Positions 37,190 through 50,158 of a DNA stretch of 64,000 bases are shown here, piece by piece. Below the pieces are notes generated by a model. That model was not told where the DNA came from and searched no databases. It worked only from the letters and a program-made list of their open reading frames with translations. The stretch comes from Gammaproteobacteria bacterium (GTDB lineage: Bacteria; Pseudomonadota; Gammaproteobacteria; DSM-19610). The stretch spans positions 21,009 through 85,008 of the forward strand of contig DRNU01000071.1 of assembly GCA_011374975.1 (NCBI GenBank), given 5' to 3'. The position numbers and the translations under genes were made by a program. Numbering within the stretch: the first letter of the stretch is position 1; every line of letters starts with the position of its first letter.

Positions 37190-37660
37190 TCAAGCCGCCT
37201 CGCGCCTGCCAAACAGGGCATCCCAGATCAGCAGCCCCGCACCCACTGTGATCGCGGAATCCGCAATATTGAAGGCCGGCCAGTAAAACGTTTTGTAATA
37301 CACCTGGATGAAATCAACCACGTGCCCCAGCCACAAACGGTCGATCAGGTTACCCAGCGCACCGCCCAGCACCAGCGCCAGCGCCAGTGCCAGCAGCTTC
37401 TGTTCGGGTTTCAGCTTGCGCAGCCAGAGCACCAGGAAGATGGAAGCCAGCAGCGACACCGTGACAAAGAACCAGCGCTGCCAGCCGGCCGCGTCGCTCA
37501 GGAAGCTGAATGCAGCACCCCGGTTGTACAGCAGCGTCAAATTGAACGACGGGAACAGTGCCAATGGATCTGCGTAAACCAGCCGGGTATTTGCAAGGTA
37601 CTTGGTCAGCTGATCAAGAATAACCACCAGCGTGGAAATGCCCAGCCACTTAAACATCAC
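37190..37660 (-). CDS. lspA: Lipoprotein signal peptidase
   Basis: ALGNLIDRLWLGHVVDFIQVYY; AFNIADSAITVGAGLL. Confidence 0.97.
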   Translation of the reverse strand: MMFKWLGISTLVVILDQLTKYLANTRLVYADPLALFPSFNLTLLYNRGAAFSFLSDAAGWQRWFFVTVSLLASIFLVLWLRKLKPEQKLLALALALVLGGALGNLIDRLWLGHVVDFIQVYYKTFYWPAFNIADSAITVGAGLLIWDALFGRREAA

Positions 37661-37709
37661 TCATACATCCCGCCGTACCCGCAGGCCCATTGAAATTATC
37701 GGGTGTGGG

Positions 37710-40562
37710 CTAGGCATATTTGCGTTGCTCACCGCTGCCGTCTATGTTGTCGACACAACGGCCGCAAAGCTCCGGGTGCGCGTCGATGGAACCAACGTCT
37801 TCCCGGTGGTGCCAGCAACGCACGCACTTGTTGTGTGTGGAAGGTGTCACGCAGATACCCATATGCTCGCCGTTGATATCGGCATCGACTGCATTGTCGG
37901 GCTGTGCCTCGCGCGGGTGCAGGCGTGCATAAGAGGTAATCAGCACAAAGCGCAGCTCGTCTTCCAGGCGGGACAGCTTTTCCAGCCAGGCGGGATCACA
38001 GTAAAGATCGACCTCGGCATCCAGCGGGGAACCGATGTCACCTGCCACGCGGACTTTCTCGATCTCTTTTTTGACCGCGTCGCGCACCAGCAGCACATCC
38101 TGCCAGTAGTCCATGCCGAATTCACTGCCGGCTTTTTCATCGGGCAGGAACATCTCCGGCAATTCATACCAGGTTTCCAGAAACACCGACTCCTCGCGGT
38201 CACCCGGCAAGTGGCGCCAGATTTCCTCGGCGGTAAAGCTCAGGATCGGCGCCAGCCAGCGCACCAGTGCTTCTGCAATCAGGTACATCGCCGTCTGGGT
38301 AGAACGGCGCGCAACACTGTCGGCCTGGGTGGTGTACTGGCGGTCCTTGATCACGTCCAGGTAAAAGCCGCCGAGATCGTTGCTGCAGAAGTTGTGCACC
38401 TTCTGGTAGATATGATGAAACTCGTACGCCTCGTAGGCCGCGACCACTTCGGCCTGCAACTGTCGTGCACGTTCCACCACCCAGCGATCCAGCATGAGCA
38501 TCTGTTCCGGTGCCAGCGCATGTTCCACCGGGTCGAAGCCCACCATGTTGGCCAGCAGGAAGCGCGAAGTGTTACGCATGCGCCGGTAGGCATCCGCGGC
38601 GCGCTTCAGGATCTCGTCAGACACCGTCATTTCATTGCGGTAGTCGGTCGCTGCCACCCACAGGCGCAGGATGTCGGCGCCCAGGCTGTTGACGACTTTC
38701 TGCGGCGCCACCACGTTGCCCTTTGACTTGGACATCTTCTGCCCCTGCGCATCGACCGTGAAGCCGTGCGTCAGCACCTGGCGGTACGGCGCCTTGCCGT
38801 GCATGGCGACCGAGGTCAGCAGCGAAGACTGGAACCAGCCGCGGTGCTGGTCGGAACCTTCCAGGTACAGGTCAGCCGGGAAACCCAGTTCGTCGCGCCG
38901 TTCCAGCACGCACTGGTGCGTGGTACCGGAATCGAACCAGACATCGAGCGTATCGCTGACTTTGTCATAGTGTTCGGCCTCATCGCCCAGCAACTGCTCG
39001 GCATCCAGTTCGAACCAGGCATCGATGCCGTGGCGTTCGACGCGCAGTGCGATCTCCTCGATCAGGCGCGCGGTATCCGGGTGCAGTTCGCCGCTCTGGC
39101 GGTGCACGAACAGGGCGATGGGCGCCCCCCAGGTGCGCTGGCGCGAGATGCACCAGTCAGGGCGGCCCTCGACCATGCCCTCGATGCGCGCCCGGCCCCA
39201 GTCCGGCATCCACTGCACATCGGCAATGGCCGACAGTGCCGCGCTGCGCAGGCCCTTTTGTTCCATGCTGATAAACCATTGCGGCGTGGCGCGGAAAATG
39301 ATCGGCGTCTTGTGCCGCCAGCAGTGCGGGTAACTGTGCCGCAGCGCCTCAATATGCACCAGCGCGCCTTTGGCTTTCAATACTTCGATCACGTCATCAT
39401 TGGCAGCGAACACGTGCTTGCCGGCAAACAGTTCGGTGCCTTCGACAAAGACACCGTTGGCGCCGACCGGGTTATCGATGGCAATGCCGTAGCGCTGCCC
39501 CACCACGTAGTCATCCTGACCATGGCCGGGTGCCGTGTGCACGGCACCGGTACCGGCCTCGGTGGTGACATGGTCGCCAAGGATGACAGGGACTTCACGT
39601 TCATAAAACGGGTGCGCCAGTTTGAGGTGTTCCAGTTGTTCACCCTTGCAATAGGCGATGACCTGGTAGTGTTCGCAGTCATAACGCAGCATGACATCTT
39701 TCAGCAGCGCCTCGGCAATCAGCAGCCGTTCGTTGCCATGACCAAGGTCGGCCTGTACCACGGCATATTCCAGTTCCGGGTTGACCGACACCGCGCGGTT
39801 GGCCGGCAGGGTCCAGGGCGTGGTGGTCCAGATCACCACCGACAGCGGACCCTCGCCCTTGTGTCCTTCTGCATGGTGGCAACGGGCCAGCAGCGCTTCC
39901 TCGTCCAGCACGCTGAAACGCACATCGATGGCCGGCGAGGTCTTGTCCTCGTATTCGACCTCGGCCTCGGCCAGCGCCGAACCGCAGTCGGTACACCAGT
40001 GCACCGGCTTGTAGCCCTTGTTCAGGTGGCCGTTGGCGATAATACGCCCCAGTGCGCGGATGATGTCGGCCTCGAAGCTGTAGTCCATGGTGAGGTAGGG
40101 ATGTTCCCAGTCACCCAGCACCCCGAGGCGGATAAAGTCCTTGCGCTGGCCGTCCACCTGTTTGCGCGCATAGTCGCGGCACCTGGAACGGAACGTGGGC
40201 GCATCCACCTTGCGCCCCACCTTGCCGACTTTCTTTTCGACATTGAGCTCGATAGGCAGGCCGTGGCAGTCCCAGCCCGGGATATAGGGCGCATCGAAAC
40301 CGCCCAGTGTCTTGCTTTTGACAATAATGTCCTTGAGGACTTTATTGACCGCGTGACCGATATGAATATCGCCGTTGGCGTAGGGCGGCCCGTCGTGCAG
40401 CACGAAGCGCGGACGCTCCCTGCCCAGTTCGCGCAGCTTGGCGTAGAGATCGATTTCATCCCAGTATTTCAGAGTTTCCGGCTCGCGCTGGGCGAGGTTG
40501 GCTTTCATCGGAAACTTCGTGTTGGGAAGATTCAGGGTATCTTTATAGTTGCTCACTCGCAC
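37710..40562 (-). CDS. ileS: Isoleucyl-tRNA synthetase
   Basis: [34 protein letters not shown]. Confidence 0.98.
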   Translation of the reverse strand: MRVSNYKDTLNLPNTKFPMKANLAQREPETLKYWDEIDLYAKLRELGRERPRFVLHDGPPYANGDIHIGHAVNKVLKDIIVKSKTLGGFDAPYIPGWDCHGLPIELNVEKKVGKVGRKVDAPTFRSRCRDYARKQVDGQRKDFIRLGVLGDWEHPYLTMDYSFEADIIRALGRIIANGHLNKGYKPVHWCTDCGSALAEAEVEYEDKTSPAIDVRFSVLDEEALLARCHHAEGHKGEGPLSVVIWTTTPWTLPANRAVSVNPELEYAVVQADLGHGNERLLIAEALLKDVMLRYDCEHYQVIAYCKGEQLEHLKLAHPFYEREVPVILGDHVTTEAGTGAVHTAPGHGQDDYVVGQRYGIAIDNPVGANGVFVEGTELFAGKHVFAANDDVIEVLKAKGALVHIEALRHSYPHCWRHKTPIIFRATPQWFISMEQKGLRSAALSAIADVQWMPDWGRARIEGMVEGRPDWCISRQRTWGAPIALFVHRQSGELHPDTARLIEEIALRVERHGIDAWFELDAEQLLGDEAEHYDKVSDTLDVWFDSGTTHQCVLERRDELGFPADLYLEGSDQHRGWFQSSLLTSVAMHGKAPYRQVLTHGFTVDAQGQKMSKSKGNVVAPQKVVNSLGADILRLWVAATDYRNEMTVSDEILKRAADAYRRMRNTSRFLLANMVGFDPVEHALAPEQMLMLDRWVVERARQLQAEVVAAYEAYEFHHIYQKVHNFCSNDLGGFYLDVIKDRQYTTQADSVARRSTQTAMYLIAEALVRWLAPILSFTAEEIWRHLPGDREESVFLETWYELPEMFLPDEKAGSEFGMDYWQDVLLVRDAVKKEIEKVRVAGDIGSPLDAEVDLYCDPAWLEKLSRLEDELRFVLITSYARLHPREAQPDNAVDADINGEHMGICVTPSTHNKCVRCWHHREDVGSIDAHPELCGRCVDNIDGSGEQRKYA

Positions 40563-41489
40563 TCACTCGCTAAAAAAACGTCGCGCCTGCGCGGCGTCGG
40601 ATTCGATCTGTCGTTTCAATGCCTCGAACGATTCAAATTTCATTTCATCACGCAGACGGTCGCAGAATTCAACTTCCAGGTAACGGCCGTAGATATCCGC
40701 GGAGAAATCGAACAGGTGCACTTCCAGCACCCGGTAACTCCCATCCACTGTCGGCCGTGTACCGATATTGGCAACACCCTGCACCGGTTCCGGCCCCAGA
40801 CCATGCACGCGTACCGCAAACACCCCGTTGACCGGTGTCATCACCCGGTGCAAATGGATATTGGCCGTCGGGAAACCAATCGTGCGCCCGCGCTGCTGCC
40901 CGGCCGCCACCCGCCCGCCGATGCTGTAAGGCCGGCCCAGCAGGCGCGTCGCGGTGGGCAGGTCGCCTTCCGCCAGCGCCTGGCGGATGCGGGTGCTGCT
41001 GACCCGGTCATCGTCTTCCAGGAATGTCCCGGTACTGACCACGTCGAACCCGTGCCGTTCGCCTTCCGCCTGCAAAAACGCGAAGTCACCCTTGCGTTCC
41101 CGGCCAAAACGGAAATCGTCACCGATCACCAGGTAACGCACGTCCAGGCCATCGACCAATATGCGCTGCACAAAGTCTCCGGCACTCAGTTCGGCCAGGT
41201 GCCGGTCAAAGCGCAGGCACAGCACCTGGTCCACTTCCTGGGTGCGCAACACCGTCAGCTTGTCGCGCAGCCGCTGCAAACGCGCCGGCGCCGTCTCCGG
41301 CGTAAAGTACTCCTGCGCCGTCGGCTCGAACGTCATCACCGTGGTGGTCAGCTGGTGCAGCTGCGCATAACTGTGCAACTGCCGCAGCACGGCCTGGTGA
41401 CCACGGTGCAGGCCATCGAAATTGCCGATGGTCACTGCGCCACCGCGGTGACCGCGGTGCAGGTTATGGAGTCCTCGTATCAGCTTCAT
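40563..41489 (-). CDS. ribF: Bifunctional riboflavin kinase/FAD synthetase
   Basis: GAVTIGNFDGLHRGHQAVL; NGVFAVRV; NIGTRPTVDG. Confidence 0.96.
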   Translation of the reverse strand: MKLIRGLHNLHRGHRGGAVTIGNFDGLHRGHQAVLRQLHSYAQLHQLTTTVMTFEPTAQEYFTPETAPARLQRLRDKLTVLRTQEVDQVLCLRFDRHLAELSAGDFVQRILVDGLDVRYLVIGDDFRFGRERKGDFAFLQAEGERHGFDVVSTGTFLEDDDRVSSTRIRQALAEGDLPTATRLLGRPYSIGGRVAAGQQRGRTIGFPTANIHLHRVMTPVNGVFAVRVHGLGPEPVQGVANIGTRPTVDGSYRVLEVHLFDFSADIYGRYLEVEFCDRLRDEMKFESFEALKRQIESDAAQARRFFSE

Positions 41490-41527
41490 GGTAAAAACGT
41501 TGAATTATAATGAAGTTATCCGCTGTG

Positions 41528-43105
41528 TCATGGTGCGTCGCCGGATTTGGCAGCCGGTGACCAGAATATAGACAGGCGCAGACCCGCAATACGCAATGCC
41601 AGCAGGTAACTGGCCACACCCGCTGCAATCCAGAGACTGATCTGCATACCGCGCTGCGCACCTGACATGCCGGCCCAGCTTTCCGCGCCCGGCGCACCCC
41701 AGCCTACCACGCCGGCCATCACCGCCACCGCAAACAGCATCTGCCCCAGCAGGCGCAGCCAGCCACCCTGCGGCTGGAATACCGCCTGGCGGCGCAACTG
41801 GCGGTACAGCAGACCGGCATTGATATAGGCCGCCAGCGCTGTCGCCAACGCCAGGCCGGCGTGCGCGCCGGGGATCTCCAGCAACACCAGCGGCACCACG
41901 AACAACACATTCAATACCATGTTGGAAAGCATGGCACGTATAGCAATCTTTACCGGCGTCACCGTATCCTGGCGCGAGAAAAAGGCCGGCGCCAGCACCT
42001 TGACCAGCATGAAACCGGGCAGCCCCAGTGCATAGGCCATCAGCGCCAGGCCCGCCATGTCCACATCCTGCTGGCGAAAATCACCGTACTGGAACAGTGA
42101 CGACAACGCCGGTTTCGCCAGCATAATCAGTCCCACCGCGGCCGGTATGCCGATCAGCAGCACCCAGCGCAGACCGGCATCGAGGGTGCGTGAAAAAGCG
42201 TCCGTCGAGCCGTTGGCATGCGCCCGCGACAGGATCGGCAGAATCACGGTGGCCAGCGCGATACCGAAAATGCCCAGCGGGAACTCGACCAGCCGGTCCG
42301 CATAGTACAGCCAGCTGACGCTGCCGGTAACAAGAAATGAAGCCAGTATCGTATCGAACAGCAAATTGATCTGCGACACCGAGGAACCGATAATGCCCGG
42401 CCCCATCAGTTTCATGATCTTGCGTACCCCGGGATCCTTCGGTTTCCAGCGCGGGCGTGGCAACAGGCGCAAGCGCGCCAGCGACGGCAACAGGAAACCC
42501 AGCTGTACGAAACCGGCCGCCAGCACCCCCCAGGACAGGGCCATGACCGGCTGTTCCAGCCCGGGCGCCACCAGCAGTGCCACCCCGATCAGCACCACAT
42601 TCAGCCATACCGGTGCAAACGCAGCGGCGGCAAAACGCCCGTAGCTGTTGAGGATGCCCGCCGCGAACGATACCAGTGCCATGAACAGCAGGTAGGGGAA
42701 GGTGAAGCGCAACATGTAGGCGGTCAGATCGAACTTGAGCGGGTCGCTCCAGAAACCCGGCGCGAACAACAGCACCACTGCCGGGCTGGCCAGCACACAG
42801 ACCAGCACCAGCAGACCCAGCACGCCCAGCAGGCTGCCGGCGACACGATCCACCAGCGCCTTGACCTCGACCAGTTCGCGCTGCGTCTTGTACTCGCTGA
42901 GCACCGGCACAAAGGCCTGCGAAAAAGCCCCCTCGGCGAACAGCCGGCGCATAAAATTGGGGATTTTGAAGGCCACGAAAAAAGCGTCCATCCCGGCATC
43001 GATGCCGAAACGCGCGAACACCATGTCTCGAACCAGGCCTAAAACCCGGGAAATCAAGGTCATAGCGCCAACGGTGGCGGTACTTTTTACCAGTTCGCGG
43101 CTCAT
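41528..43105 (-). CDS. murJ: Lipid II flippase MurJ
   Basis: LISRVLGLVRDMVFARFGIDAGMDAFFVAFKIPNFMRRLFAEGAFSQAFVPVLSEY. Confidence 0.96.
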   Translation of the reverse strand: MSRELVKSTATVGAMTLISRVLGLVRDMVFARFGIDAGMDAFFVAFKIPNFMRRLFAEGAFSQAFVPVLSEYKTQRELVEVKALVDRVAGSLLGVLGLLVLVCVLASPAVVLLFAPGFWSDPLKFDLTAYMLRFTFPYLLFMALVSFAAGILNSYGRFAAAAFAPVWLNVVLIGVALLVAPGLEQPVMALSWGVLAAGFVQLGFLLPSLARLRLLPRPRWKPKDPGVRKIMKLMGPGIIGSSVSQINLLFDTILASFLVTGSVSWLYYADRLVEFPLGIFGIALATVILPILSRAHANGSTDAFSRTLDAGLRWVLLIGIPAAVGLIMLAKPALSSLFQYGDFRQQDVDMAGLALMAYALGLPGFMLVKVLAPAFFSRQDTVTPVKIAIRAMLSNMVLNVLFVVPLVLLEIPGAHAGLALATALAAYINAGLLYRQLRRQAVFQPQGGWLRLLGQMLFAVAVMAGVVGWGAPGAESWAGMSGAQRGMQISLWIAAGVASYLLALRIAGLRLSIFWSPAAKSGDAP

Positions 43106-43212
43106 TTGACCAAAATCAGGGCAGACCCGCCCGCCAACCGGCCGAGATTGACAATTTGCCCTGAAATCCGCATAGTACCCGGCTCTTTGGAACCTGGATC
43201 AGGAGATGTATT

Positions 43213-43479
43213 TTGGCGAACTCGGCACAAGCACGTAAACGCGCGCGCCAGGCGGAAAACCGCCGCCAGCGCAAGACCGGCCAGCGCTCCGCGCTGCGCA
43301 CCCATATCAAGAATGTTCTCAAGGCTGTTGCGACCGGCGACGCGGAAGCGGCCCAGACAGCTTACCAGAAGGCCGTCCCGGTGATCGACAAGGCGGTCGG
43401 CAAAGGCCTGATCCACAAGAACAAGGCGGCGCGCCATAAAAGCCGCCTTGGTCTGCACGTCCGCGCCCTGCAAGGCTGA
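43213..43479 (+). CDS. rpsT: 30S ribosomal protein S20
   Basis: [33 protein letters not shown]. Confidence 0.97.
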   Translation: MANSAQARKRARQAENRRQRKTGQRSALRTHIKNVLKAVATGDAEAAQTAYQKAVPVIDKAVGKGLIHKNKAARHKSRLGLHVRALQG

Positions 43480-43502
43480 CGGACTGTTTCCAGGTTCCTG
43501 GG

Positions 43503-43530
43503 AAAGCCGGTCTGTGACCGGCTTTCTTTT
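43503..43530 (+). terminator. Terminator after rpsT
   Basis: AAAGCCGGTCTGTGACCGGCTTTCTTTTT. Confidence 0.85.
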
Positions 43531-43544
43531 TGCCTGAAATCCTT

Positions 43545-44681
43545 TCACAGCAGCACCAGGTTGTCGCGGTGGATCAGTTCCGTCTCGTCGACATAGCCCA
43601 GTAACTGCTCGATCTTCTCGCTCGGGTGGCCGATGATCCGGCGCGCCTCGGACGCATCGTAATTCACCAGGCCACGCGCCACCGCCGCACCGTCCTGTGC
43701 ATGGCAGCTCACCAGGTCGCCGCGCCGGAAGTCGCCTTCCACACCGGTTACCCCCACCGGCAGCAAACTCGAACCGGACTGCCGCAGCACACGTACCGCG
43801 CCCGCATCCAGCAACAGCCGGCCGCGCGACTGTAATTGCCCCGCCAGCCATTGCTTGCGCGACGCCAGCGGCCCGCTGGCCGGGTGCACCAGTGTGCCGA
43901 GCTGTGCGCCGGCGGCCATTTTTTCCAGCACCTGCGGCTCGCGGCCGGACGCGATCCAGGTCACGGTCCCGGAGCGTGCCGCCAGCTCCGCGGCGCGCAC
44001 CTTGCTGGCCATGCCGCCGCTGCCCAGGCCGCTGCTGCTGGAACCCGTGGCTGCCGCCAGCAGTTGCGTATCGCCCGCCTCGGCATCCTCGATCAGCTGC
44101 GCATCGCCCGCCTGGCGCGGGTCACGGTCGTACACGCCCTTCTGGTCGGTCAGGATCACCAGCAGGTCCGCCTCCACCAGGTTTGCCACCAGCGCCGCCA
44201 GGGTATCATTGTCACCGAAGCGCAGTTCGTCACAGGCCACGGTATCGTTTTCGTTCACCACCGGGATCACGCCAAGGTCCAGCAATTTGCGCAGCGTGCT
44301 GCGGGCATTGAGATAGCGGGTGCGGTTTACCAGGTCATCGTGCGTCAGCAGCACCTGCGCGGTATGCAGGCCGTGGGTCTGAAAATTGGATTCGTAGGCC
44401 TGCACCAGACCCATCTGGCCGACTGCAGCGGCGGCCTGCAGGGCCACCAGCTGGTGTGGCCGCTGCGTCCAGCCCAGGCGGTTCATACCTTCGGCAACCG
44501 CCCCCGAGGACACCAGCACCAGTTCGCAACCGCTCTGGCGCAGGCGCGCCATCTGCGCGCTCCAGGCGCGGATGGCCGCGTGATCGAGGCCACGGCCGTC
44601 ATCGGTCAGCAGCGCGCTGCCGATCTTGATGACCCAGCGCTTCGCCCTGCCGATTTCTGTTCGTTGTTTCCTGTTGCTCAT
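43545..44681 (-). CDS. proB: Glutamate 5-kinase
   Basis: [45 protein letters not shown] domain. Confidence 0.96.
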   Translation of the reverse strand: MSNRKQRTEIGRAKRWVIKIGSALLTDDGRGLDHAAIRAWSAQMARLRQSGCELVLVSSGAVAEGMNRLGWTQRPHQLVALQAAAAVGQMGLVQAYESNFQTHGLHTAQVLLTHDDLVNRTRYLNARSTLRKLLDLGVIPVVNENDTVACDELRFGDNDTLAALVANLVEADLLVILTDQKGVYDRDPRQAGDAQLIEDAEAGDTQLLAAATGSSSSGLGSGGMASKVRAAELAARSGTVTWIASGREPQVLEKMAAGAQLGTLVHPASGPLASRKQWLAGQLQSRGRLLLDAGAVRVLRQSGSSLLPVGVTGVEGDFRRGDLVSCHAQDGAAVARGLVNYDASEARRIIGHPSEKIEQLLGYVDETELIHRDNLVLL

Positions 44682-44686
44682 GAACT

Positions 44687-45718
<1,032 letters not shown>

Positions 45719-45757
45719 TTAAAAGCATCGCGTGTTATGTATAAAAATACCAGACAT

Positions 45758-45787
45758 AAAAAAGCCCCGTACCAGGACGGGGCTTTT
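45758..45787. terminator. Rho-independent terminator between rpmA and obgE
   Basis: AAAAAAGCCCCGTACCAGGACGGGGCTTTT. Confidence 0.85.
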
Positions 45788-45806
45788 CGACTAGACCGGG
45801 TAACGG

Positions 45807-46064
45807 TCAGGACGAAACCACGTCCACGAATTTTCTGTTCTTCGGACCGCGGGTAATGAACTTCACCACGCCGTTCGCCTTGGCAAACAGGGTGTGGTCC
45901 CGGCCACAGCCCACGTTCACACCCGGGTGAAAGTGCGTACCGCGCTGGCGCACGATAATGTTACCGGCCAGCACTTCCTGCCCGCCGTAACGTTTTACAC
46001 CCAGGCGCTTGGATTCTGAATCACGCCCGTTCCTGGTACTACCACCGGCTTTCTTATGTGCCAT
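45807..46064 (-). CDS. rpmA: 50S ribosomal protein L27
   Basis: [28 protein letters not shown]. Confidence 0.98.
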   Translation of the reverse strand: MAHKKAGGSTRNGRDSESKRLGVKRYGGQEVLAGNIIVRQRGTHFHPGVNVGCGRDHTLFAKANGVVKFITRGPKNRKFVDVVSS

Positions 46065-46081
46065 TGCTGCTTACCTCACAC

Positions 46082-46393
46082 TCAGGCAGATATGCCCGTG
46101 ATTTCCAGTTCTGTGTACGCCTGGCGATGACCCTGGCGCTTCATATGATGTTTACGACGGTGGAACTTGATGATTTCCACCTTGTCGCCGCGACCGTGCG
46201 CTTTGACTTCAGCAGTCACCTTGCCACCGTCGAGGACCGGCGCACCAATCTTGATGTCATCACCGTCGACGACCATCAGGACCTGGTCCAGGTCCACTTT
46301 CTCGCCCTCAGCGACGTCCAGCTTCTCGACCCGAAGCTTGTCGCCCTGACTGACGCGATATTGTTTTCCGCCAGTTACAATAACTGCGTACAT
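46082..46393 (-). CDS. rplU: 50S ribosomal protein L21
   Basis: [25 protein letters not shown]. Confidence 0.97.
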   Translation of the reverse strand: MYAVIVTGGKQYRVSQGDKLRVEKLDVAEGEKVDLDQVLMVVDGDDIKIGAPVLDGGKVTAEVKAHGRGDKVEIIKFHRRKHHMKRQGHRQAYTELEITGISA

Positions 46394-46503
46394 GGCTGTT
46401 TCTCCAACTGACAGTACCCGAAAGAGGCGCAATTCTATAGATTCTCCCGGTTTGGGTCAAACCGTTTAGTATCTGGTACCATTAGCAGTTCACGGTTAGA
46501 CTA

Positions 46504-47553
46504 ATGGCTCGTATGCAGCTGAATTCGAACCCAACCATCGCGCCACAAAAAATGCAAGAAGTTGTTGAAAAGCAAAAGGAATATCTGGATATCGACGATA
46601 TCCGCACATTGGTGCAAGCCGATACTGCGGCCGTCGACCGGCTGATCCTGAAGCGTCTCAGCTCGGAAGTCGCGCTGATCAATGAGCTTGGTGGCTACAT
46701 TATTAACAGTGGCGGCAAGCGTTTACGGCCGTTGCTGGTGCTGCTGTCGGCGCGCGCCTGTGGCTACGAGGGCGAAAACCACATCGAACTGGCCGCGGTT
46801 ATCGAGTTCATTCATACCGCGACCCTGCTGCACGACGACGTGGTCGACGCCTCCGACCTGCGCCGCGGCAACCAGACCGCCAATGCCATCTGGGGCAACG
46901 AAGCGGCCGTCCTGGTCGGTGATTTCCTGTACTCGCGCTCCTTTGAAATGATGGTCGGCGTGGGCAGCATGCGGGTCATGGAGATACTCTCCACCACCAC
47001 TAACGTCATCGCCGAGGGCGAGGTCCTGCAACTGCTGAACTGCCACGACCCCGATACCACGGAAGACCTGTACCGCGACGTTATCCGTTACAAGACCGCC
47101 AAGCTGTTCGAGGCTTCCTCGCGGCTGGGCGCCGTGCTGGGCCGGCAACCGGCCGCTGTCGAGCACGCCATGGCCCGCTACGGCATGCACCTGGGCACCG
47201 CCTTCCAGCTCATCGACGACGCCCTGGACTACGGCTCCTCCGGCGAGGATATCGGCAAGAACATCGGCGACGACCTGGCAGAGGGCAAACCCACCCTGCC
47301 GCTGATCTATGCCATGCGTAACGGCACGCCGACACAGGTCGACGCCATTCGCAAGGCCATCACCAACGGCGGCCTGGAACATATCGACAGTGTTCTCGAG
47401 GCAATTGAATCCACCAATGCCATCGCGTACACTGCGCAATCCGCCCGGCACGAGGCGGATCTGGCCATCGAGGCGCTGGCGGAAATCCCCGCCGGTCCTT
47501 ATAAAGAGGCCTTGTACGGATTGGTCGAATTCTCGGTTAACCGCAGTTATTAA
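46504..47553 (+). CDS. ispB: Octaprenyl diphosphate synthase
   Basis: [41 protein letters not shown]. Confidence 0.94.
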   Translation: MARMQLNSNPTIAPQKMQEVVEKQKEYLDIDDIRTLVQADTAAVDRLILKRLSSEVALINELGGYIINSGGKRLRPLLVLLSARACGYEGENHIELAAVIEFIHTATLLHDDVVDASDLRRGNQTANAIWGNEAAVLVGDFLYSRSFEMMVGVGSMRVMEILSTTTNVIAEGEVLQLLNCHDPDTTEDLYRDVIRYKTAKLFEASSRLGAVLGRQPAAVEHAMARYGMHLGTAFQLIDDALDYGSSGEDIGKNIGDDLAEGKPTLPLIYAMRNGTPTQVDAIRKAITNGGLEHIDSVLEAIESTNAIAYTAQSARHEADLAIEALAEIPAGPYKEALYGLVEFSVNRSY

Positions 47554-47554
47554 A

Positions 47555-47633
<79 letters not shown>

Positions 47634-47855
47634 TTATTACCCTGGTATCACGGGCTTCATCAGTCTCCCGACGAAGCCCGCTTCCCGGTACCGGTTCCAG
47701 TACGGCATTTCCTGCACCCGCTGTGAGTACGGCCAACAGTTTGGCGCGCGCGGATTAACCGGATTTCCTGTACCCCTCTATCGTATGTCGTAACACAACG
47801 CGGCCCGTGCAACATCACCGCGTATCAGGACGACAACTCGATTCAGGAGGTAATC

Positions 47856-48053
47856 ATGCTGGTATTGACACGCCGCATCGGCGAATCCATTTACATTTTC
47901 CCTTCAGAGGAACTGGAGCAAGGCACGTCTGTCGGGGAACTGTTTGCGAACGGTCCCATTCAGATCACACTGACCCGGGTCAACGGTAACCAGGCGCGTA
48001 TAGGTATTGTCGCGCCCTCTACCCTGACCATTGCACGTGAGGAAGTGGCCTGA
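47856..48053 (+). CDS. CsrA-family protein with internal insertion
   Basis: MLVLTRRIGESIYI...IQITLTRVNGNQARIGIVAPSTLTIAREEVA; insertion FPSEELEQGTSVGELFANGP. Confidence 0.85.
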   Translation: MLVLTRRIGESIYIFPSEELEQGTSVGELFANGPIQITLTRVNGNQARIGIVAPSTLTIAREEVA

Positions 48054-48163
48054 CCGCCGCTTTGTTTCCGGCGCCCCGCAACTGGACGGGGTGCCGGAAC
48101 ACGCCCGTCTTTTTTCGCGGCTAATGGCGCAGTACGACGGAACCGTACACCCGGGCAAGCAGC

Positions 48164-49639
48164 CTAGAGCAGTTTGTGTTTCCGGTCGGGAACACCCCAG
48201 CTGGTATTGGGACGGCGGAACTTATTGCTGTTGAAATAATGCATCCAGGGCTTGTGCAACAGGCGCCACAGCGGGCCGGAAATACCCATCCCCCGCAATA
48301 GCCGCTGACTGCCGGGCAACAGTGGCGGTACCAGGCCGGGCAAAACCCAGTTGCCTGCCTGCTGTGCCTGCTGTTGCAGGAACCCCGGTAAAAATTCAGC
48401 CACGGCAGGGTCGACAAAAAATGCCGGTAACAGGCCGATCTCGTCCTGTTGCACCAGGCCCTGTTCGACCAGGGATCCGGTCAGGGGCGTTCCCGGGTAC
48501 AGGCGTACGCCGGTCATCGCCACCACCGCGACAGGATGCATGCGGCGCAGCACCCGACAGGTCGCACGGACACTGGCCTCGGTTTCACCCGGTGCACCGA
48601 AAATCACGGTCTGGCAGACTTTCAGGCCTGCCTCCATACAGTAGCGGCTGGCGCGCTCGACAGTCTCCGCATCAAACGATTTGCCCAACTGCACCAGCTG
48701 TGAATCATCAGCGGCATCACTGCCCAGTTCGATGCCGTCACAGCCGGCCCTTGCCATCAACCCGGCCTGACGCCGATCCAGTTTTACCGGTGTTGCATAA
48801 CAACTCCAGGAGACCTTGAGCCCGCGTCGCAGGATTTCCTCACAGATGGCTTCAACGTGGCCGCGCGGGAAGTTCAGGATAGAGTCGACAAAGAATACCG
48901 GGTGCGGTCCATAGTCACGCTGCAAGGCCTCCAGCTCATCGACCACGTCACCGGCTTCGCGACAGCGAAAGCGGTTACCTTCCAGCAGCGGATAGGTACA
49001 GTAGCTGCATTTGAAGACACAGCCGCGTTTGGTCTGCATATTGCCCATGCCGCCACGGCGCACGTAGCGCGCGTAATCGAACAGGTCACGTGCCGGGCGC
49101 AGGCCTTGCCACCATGTCTTCGGCCGCTGTACCGGCGTCATCTGCACGGACAGGCTGGTGGCAGCAGGCGATACACCCGGAGTAACAAGCCCCGGGAGGC
49201 CGACGGGATCCACGCCATTTTCCAATGCTGCCAGCAGATCGACAAAACTCTGCTCACCCTCCCCGACAATACCCCAGTCGCCACCCAGCGCCTCCATGTA
49301 GGCACCCGGCAGTATCGAAAACCCGGAGCCGCCCAGCACCACCGGCGCCTGACTGACTTCACGCAGGGTATCGACCACTTCCCGGTGCAGGGACAGGTAG
49401 TCCACCGTCAACGGGTAGGCCGCATTATCAATGTTGCGCAACGACAGGCCGATAATATCAGGCCGAAACACCGCAACCTGCTCGCACAATGCGCGCAACG
49501 GGTGGCGGCCGAAACAAAGATCCGCAACATCCAGCCGGTGGCCGGCATTGCGCAGCGCCGCTGCAATACAGGCCAGGCCTAGCGGGAAAACAGGATCCGG
49601 AATCTGCTCACGGTTGGCCGATACCAGCAGGACTCGCAC
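48164..49639 (-). CDS. B12-binding radical SAM protein
   Basis: QTKRGCVFKCSYCTYPLLEG (CxxxCxxC); N-terminal cobalamin-binding-like domain. Confidence 0.88.
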   Translation of the reverse strand: MRVLLVSANREQIPDPVFPLGLACIAAALRNAGHRLDVADLCFGRHPLRALCEQVAVFRPDIIGLSLRNIDNAAYPLTVDYLSLHREVVDTLREVSQAPVVLGGSGFSILPGAYMEALGGDWGIVGEGEQSFVDLLAALENGVDPVGLPGLVTPGVSPAATSLSVQMTPVQRPKTWWQGLRPARDLFDYARYVRRGGMGNMQTKRGCVFKCSYCTYPLLEGNRFRCREAGDVVDELEALQRDYGPHPVFFVDSILNFPRGHVEAICEEILRRGLKVSWSCYATPVKLDRRQAGLMARAGCDGIELGSDAADDSQLVQLGKSFDAETVERASRYCMEAGLKVCQTVIFGAPGETEASVRATCRVLRRMHPVAVVAMTGVRLYPGTPLTGSLVEQGLVQQDEIGLLPAFFVDPAVAEFLPGFLQQQAQQAGNWVLPGLVPPLLPGSQRLLRGMGISGPLWRLLHKPWMHYFNSNKFRRPNTSWGVPDRKHKLL

Positions 49640-49644
49640 GGGGC

Positions 49645-50112
49645 TTATTCGCTGCCGGGGGTCGTGACGAGCAGCGTACCTTTCATACCGCGCATGCGGT
49701 GGCTTTTCAAAAGCGGCAGTTTTTTGTTGCAGTAGTAATCATAGTTGCCGGACACCTGTGGTGTCAGCGGTATTTTTATAACCTGGCCCGCGGATATATT
49801 GACATCGATATCCAGGCCACCGGCCTTGTCCTGCAGGGAAAAGTTGTGTGGCGTAAAGCCATCTGTATTGGCCAGCTCGAGTATCACCGGCCGCCCGGCG
49901 GTAAGGGTCAGTTGCGCCGGGGAAAAATGATAATCACCCAATGTTATCCTGATAGTTCGTGGCTCACTGCCTTCGGCGAAAACGGTATTGGCAAACAGCA
50001 TTGCAGGCAGCAGCAGAATGTTCGCAAACCTGAAAAGCCCCGCCTGCCGGTGTGAATGTATCAACCGCATCTTGATCCTCCTCGGACCGGGTTCCGGGCC
50101 GGTTATTGACAC
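49645..50112 (-). CDS. Cupredoxin-domain protein with signal peptide
   Basis: GFTPHNFSLQD...YDYYCNKKLPLLKSHRMRGMKGTLLV. Confidence 0.75.
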   Translation of the reverse strand: MSITGPEPGPRRIKMRLIHSHRQAGLFRFANILLLPAMLFANTVFAEGSEPRTIRITLGDYHFSPAQLTLTAGRPVILELANTDGFTPHNFSLQDKAGGLDIDVNISAGQVIKIPLTPQVSGNYDYYCNKKLPLLKSHRMRGMKGTLLVTTPGSE

Positions 50113-50158
50113 TACCCGGGGGAATAAGACAGTGATTCCCGGGAATCATTCCCGCACT

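Noticed and set aside
38766-41510. 914-aa plus-strand ORF
   Set aside because: Antisense to ileS and ribF, both unambiguous; composition (His/Gln/Arg rich) typical of antisense ORFs in high-GC DNA.
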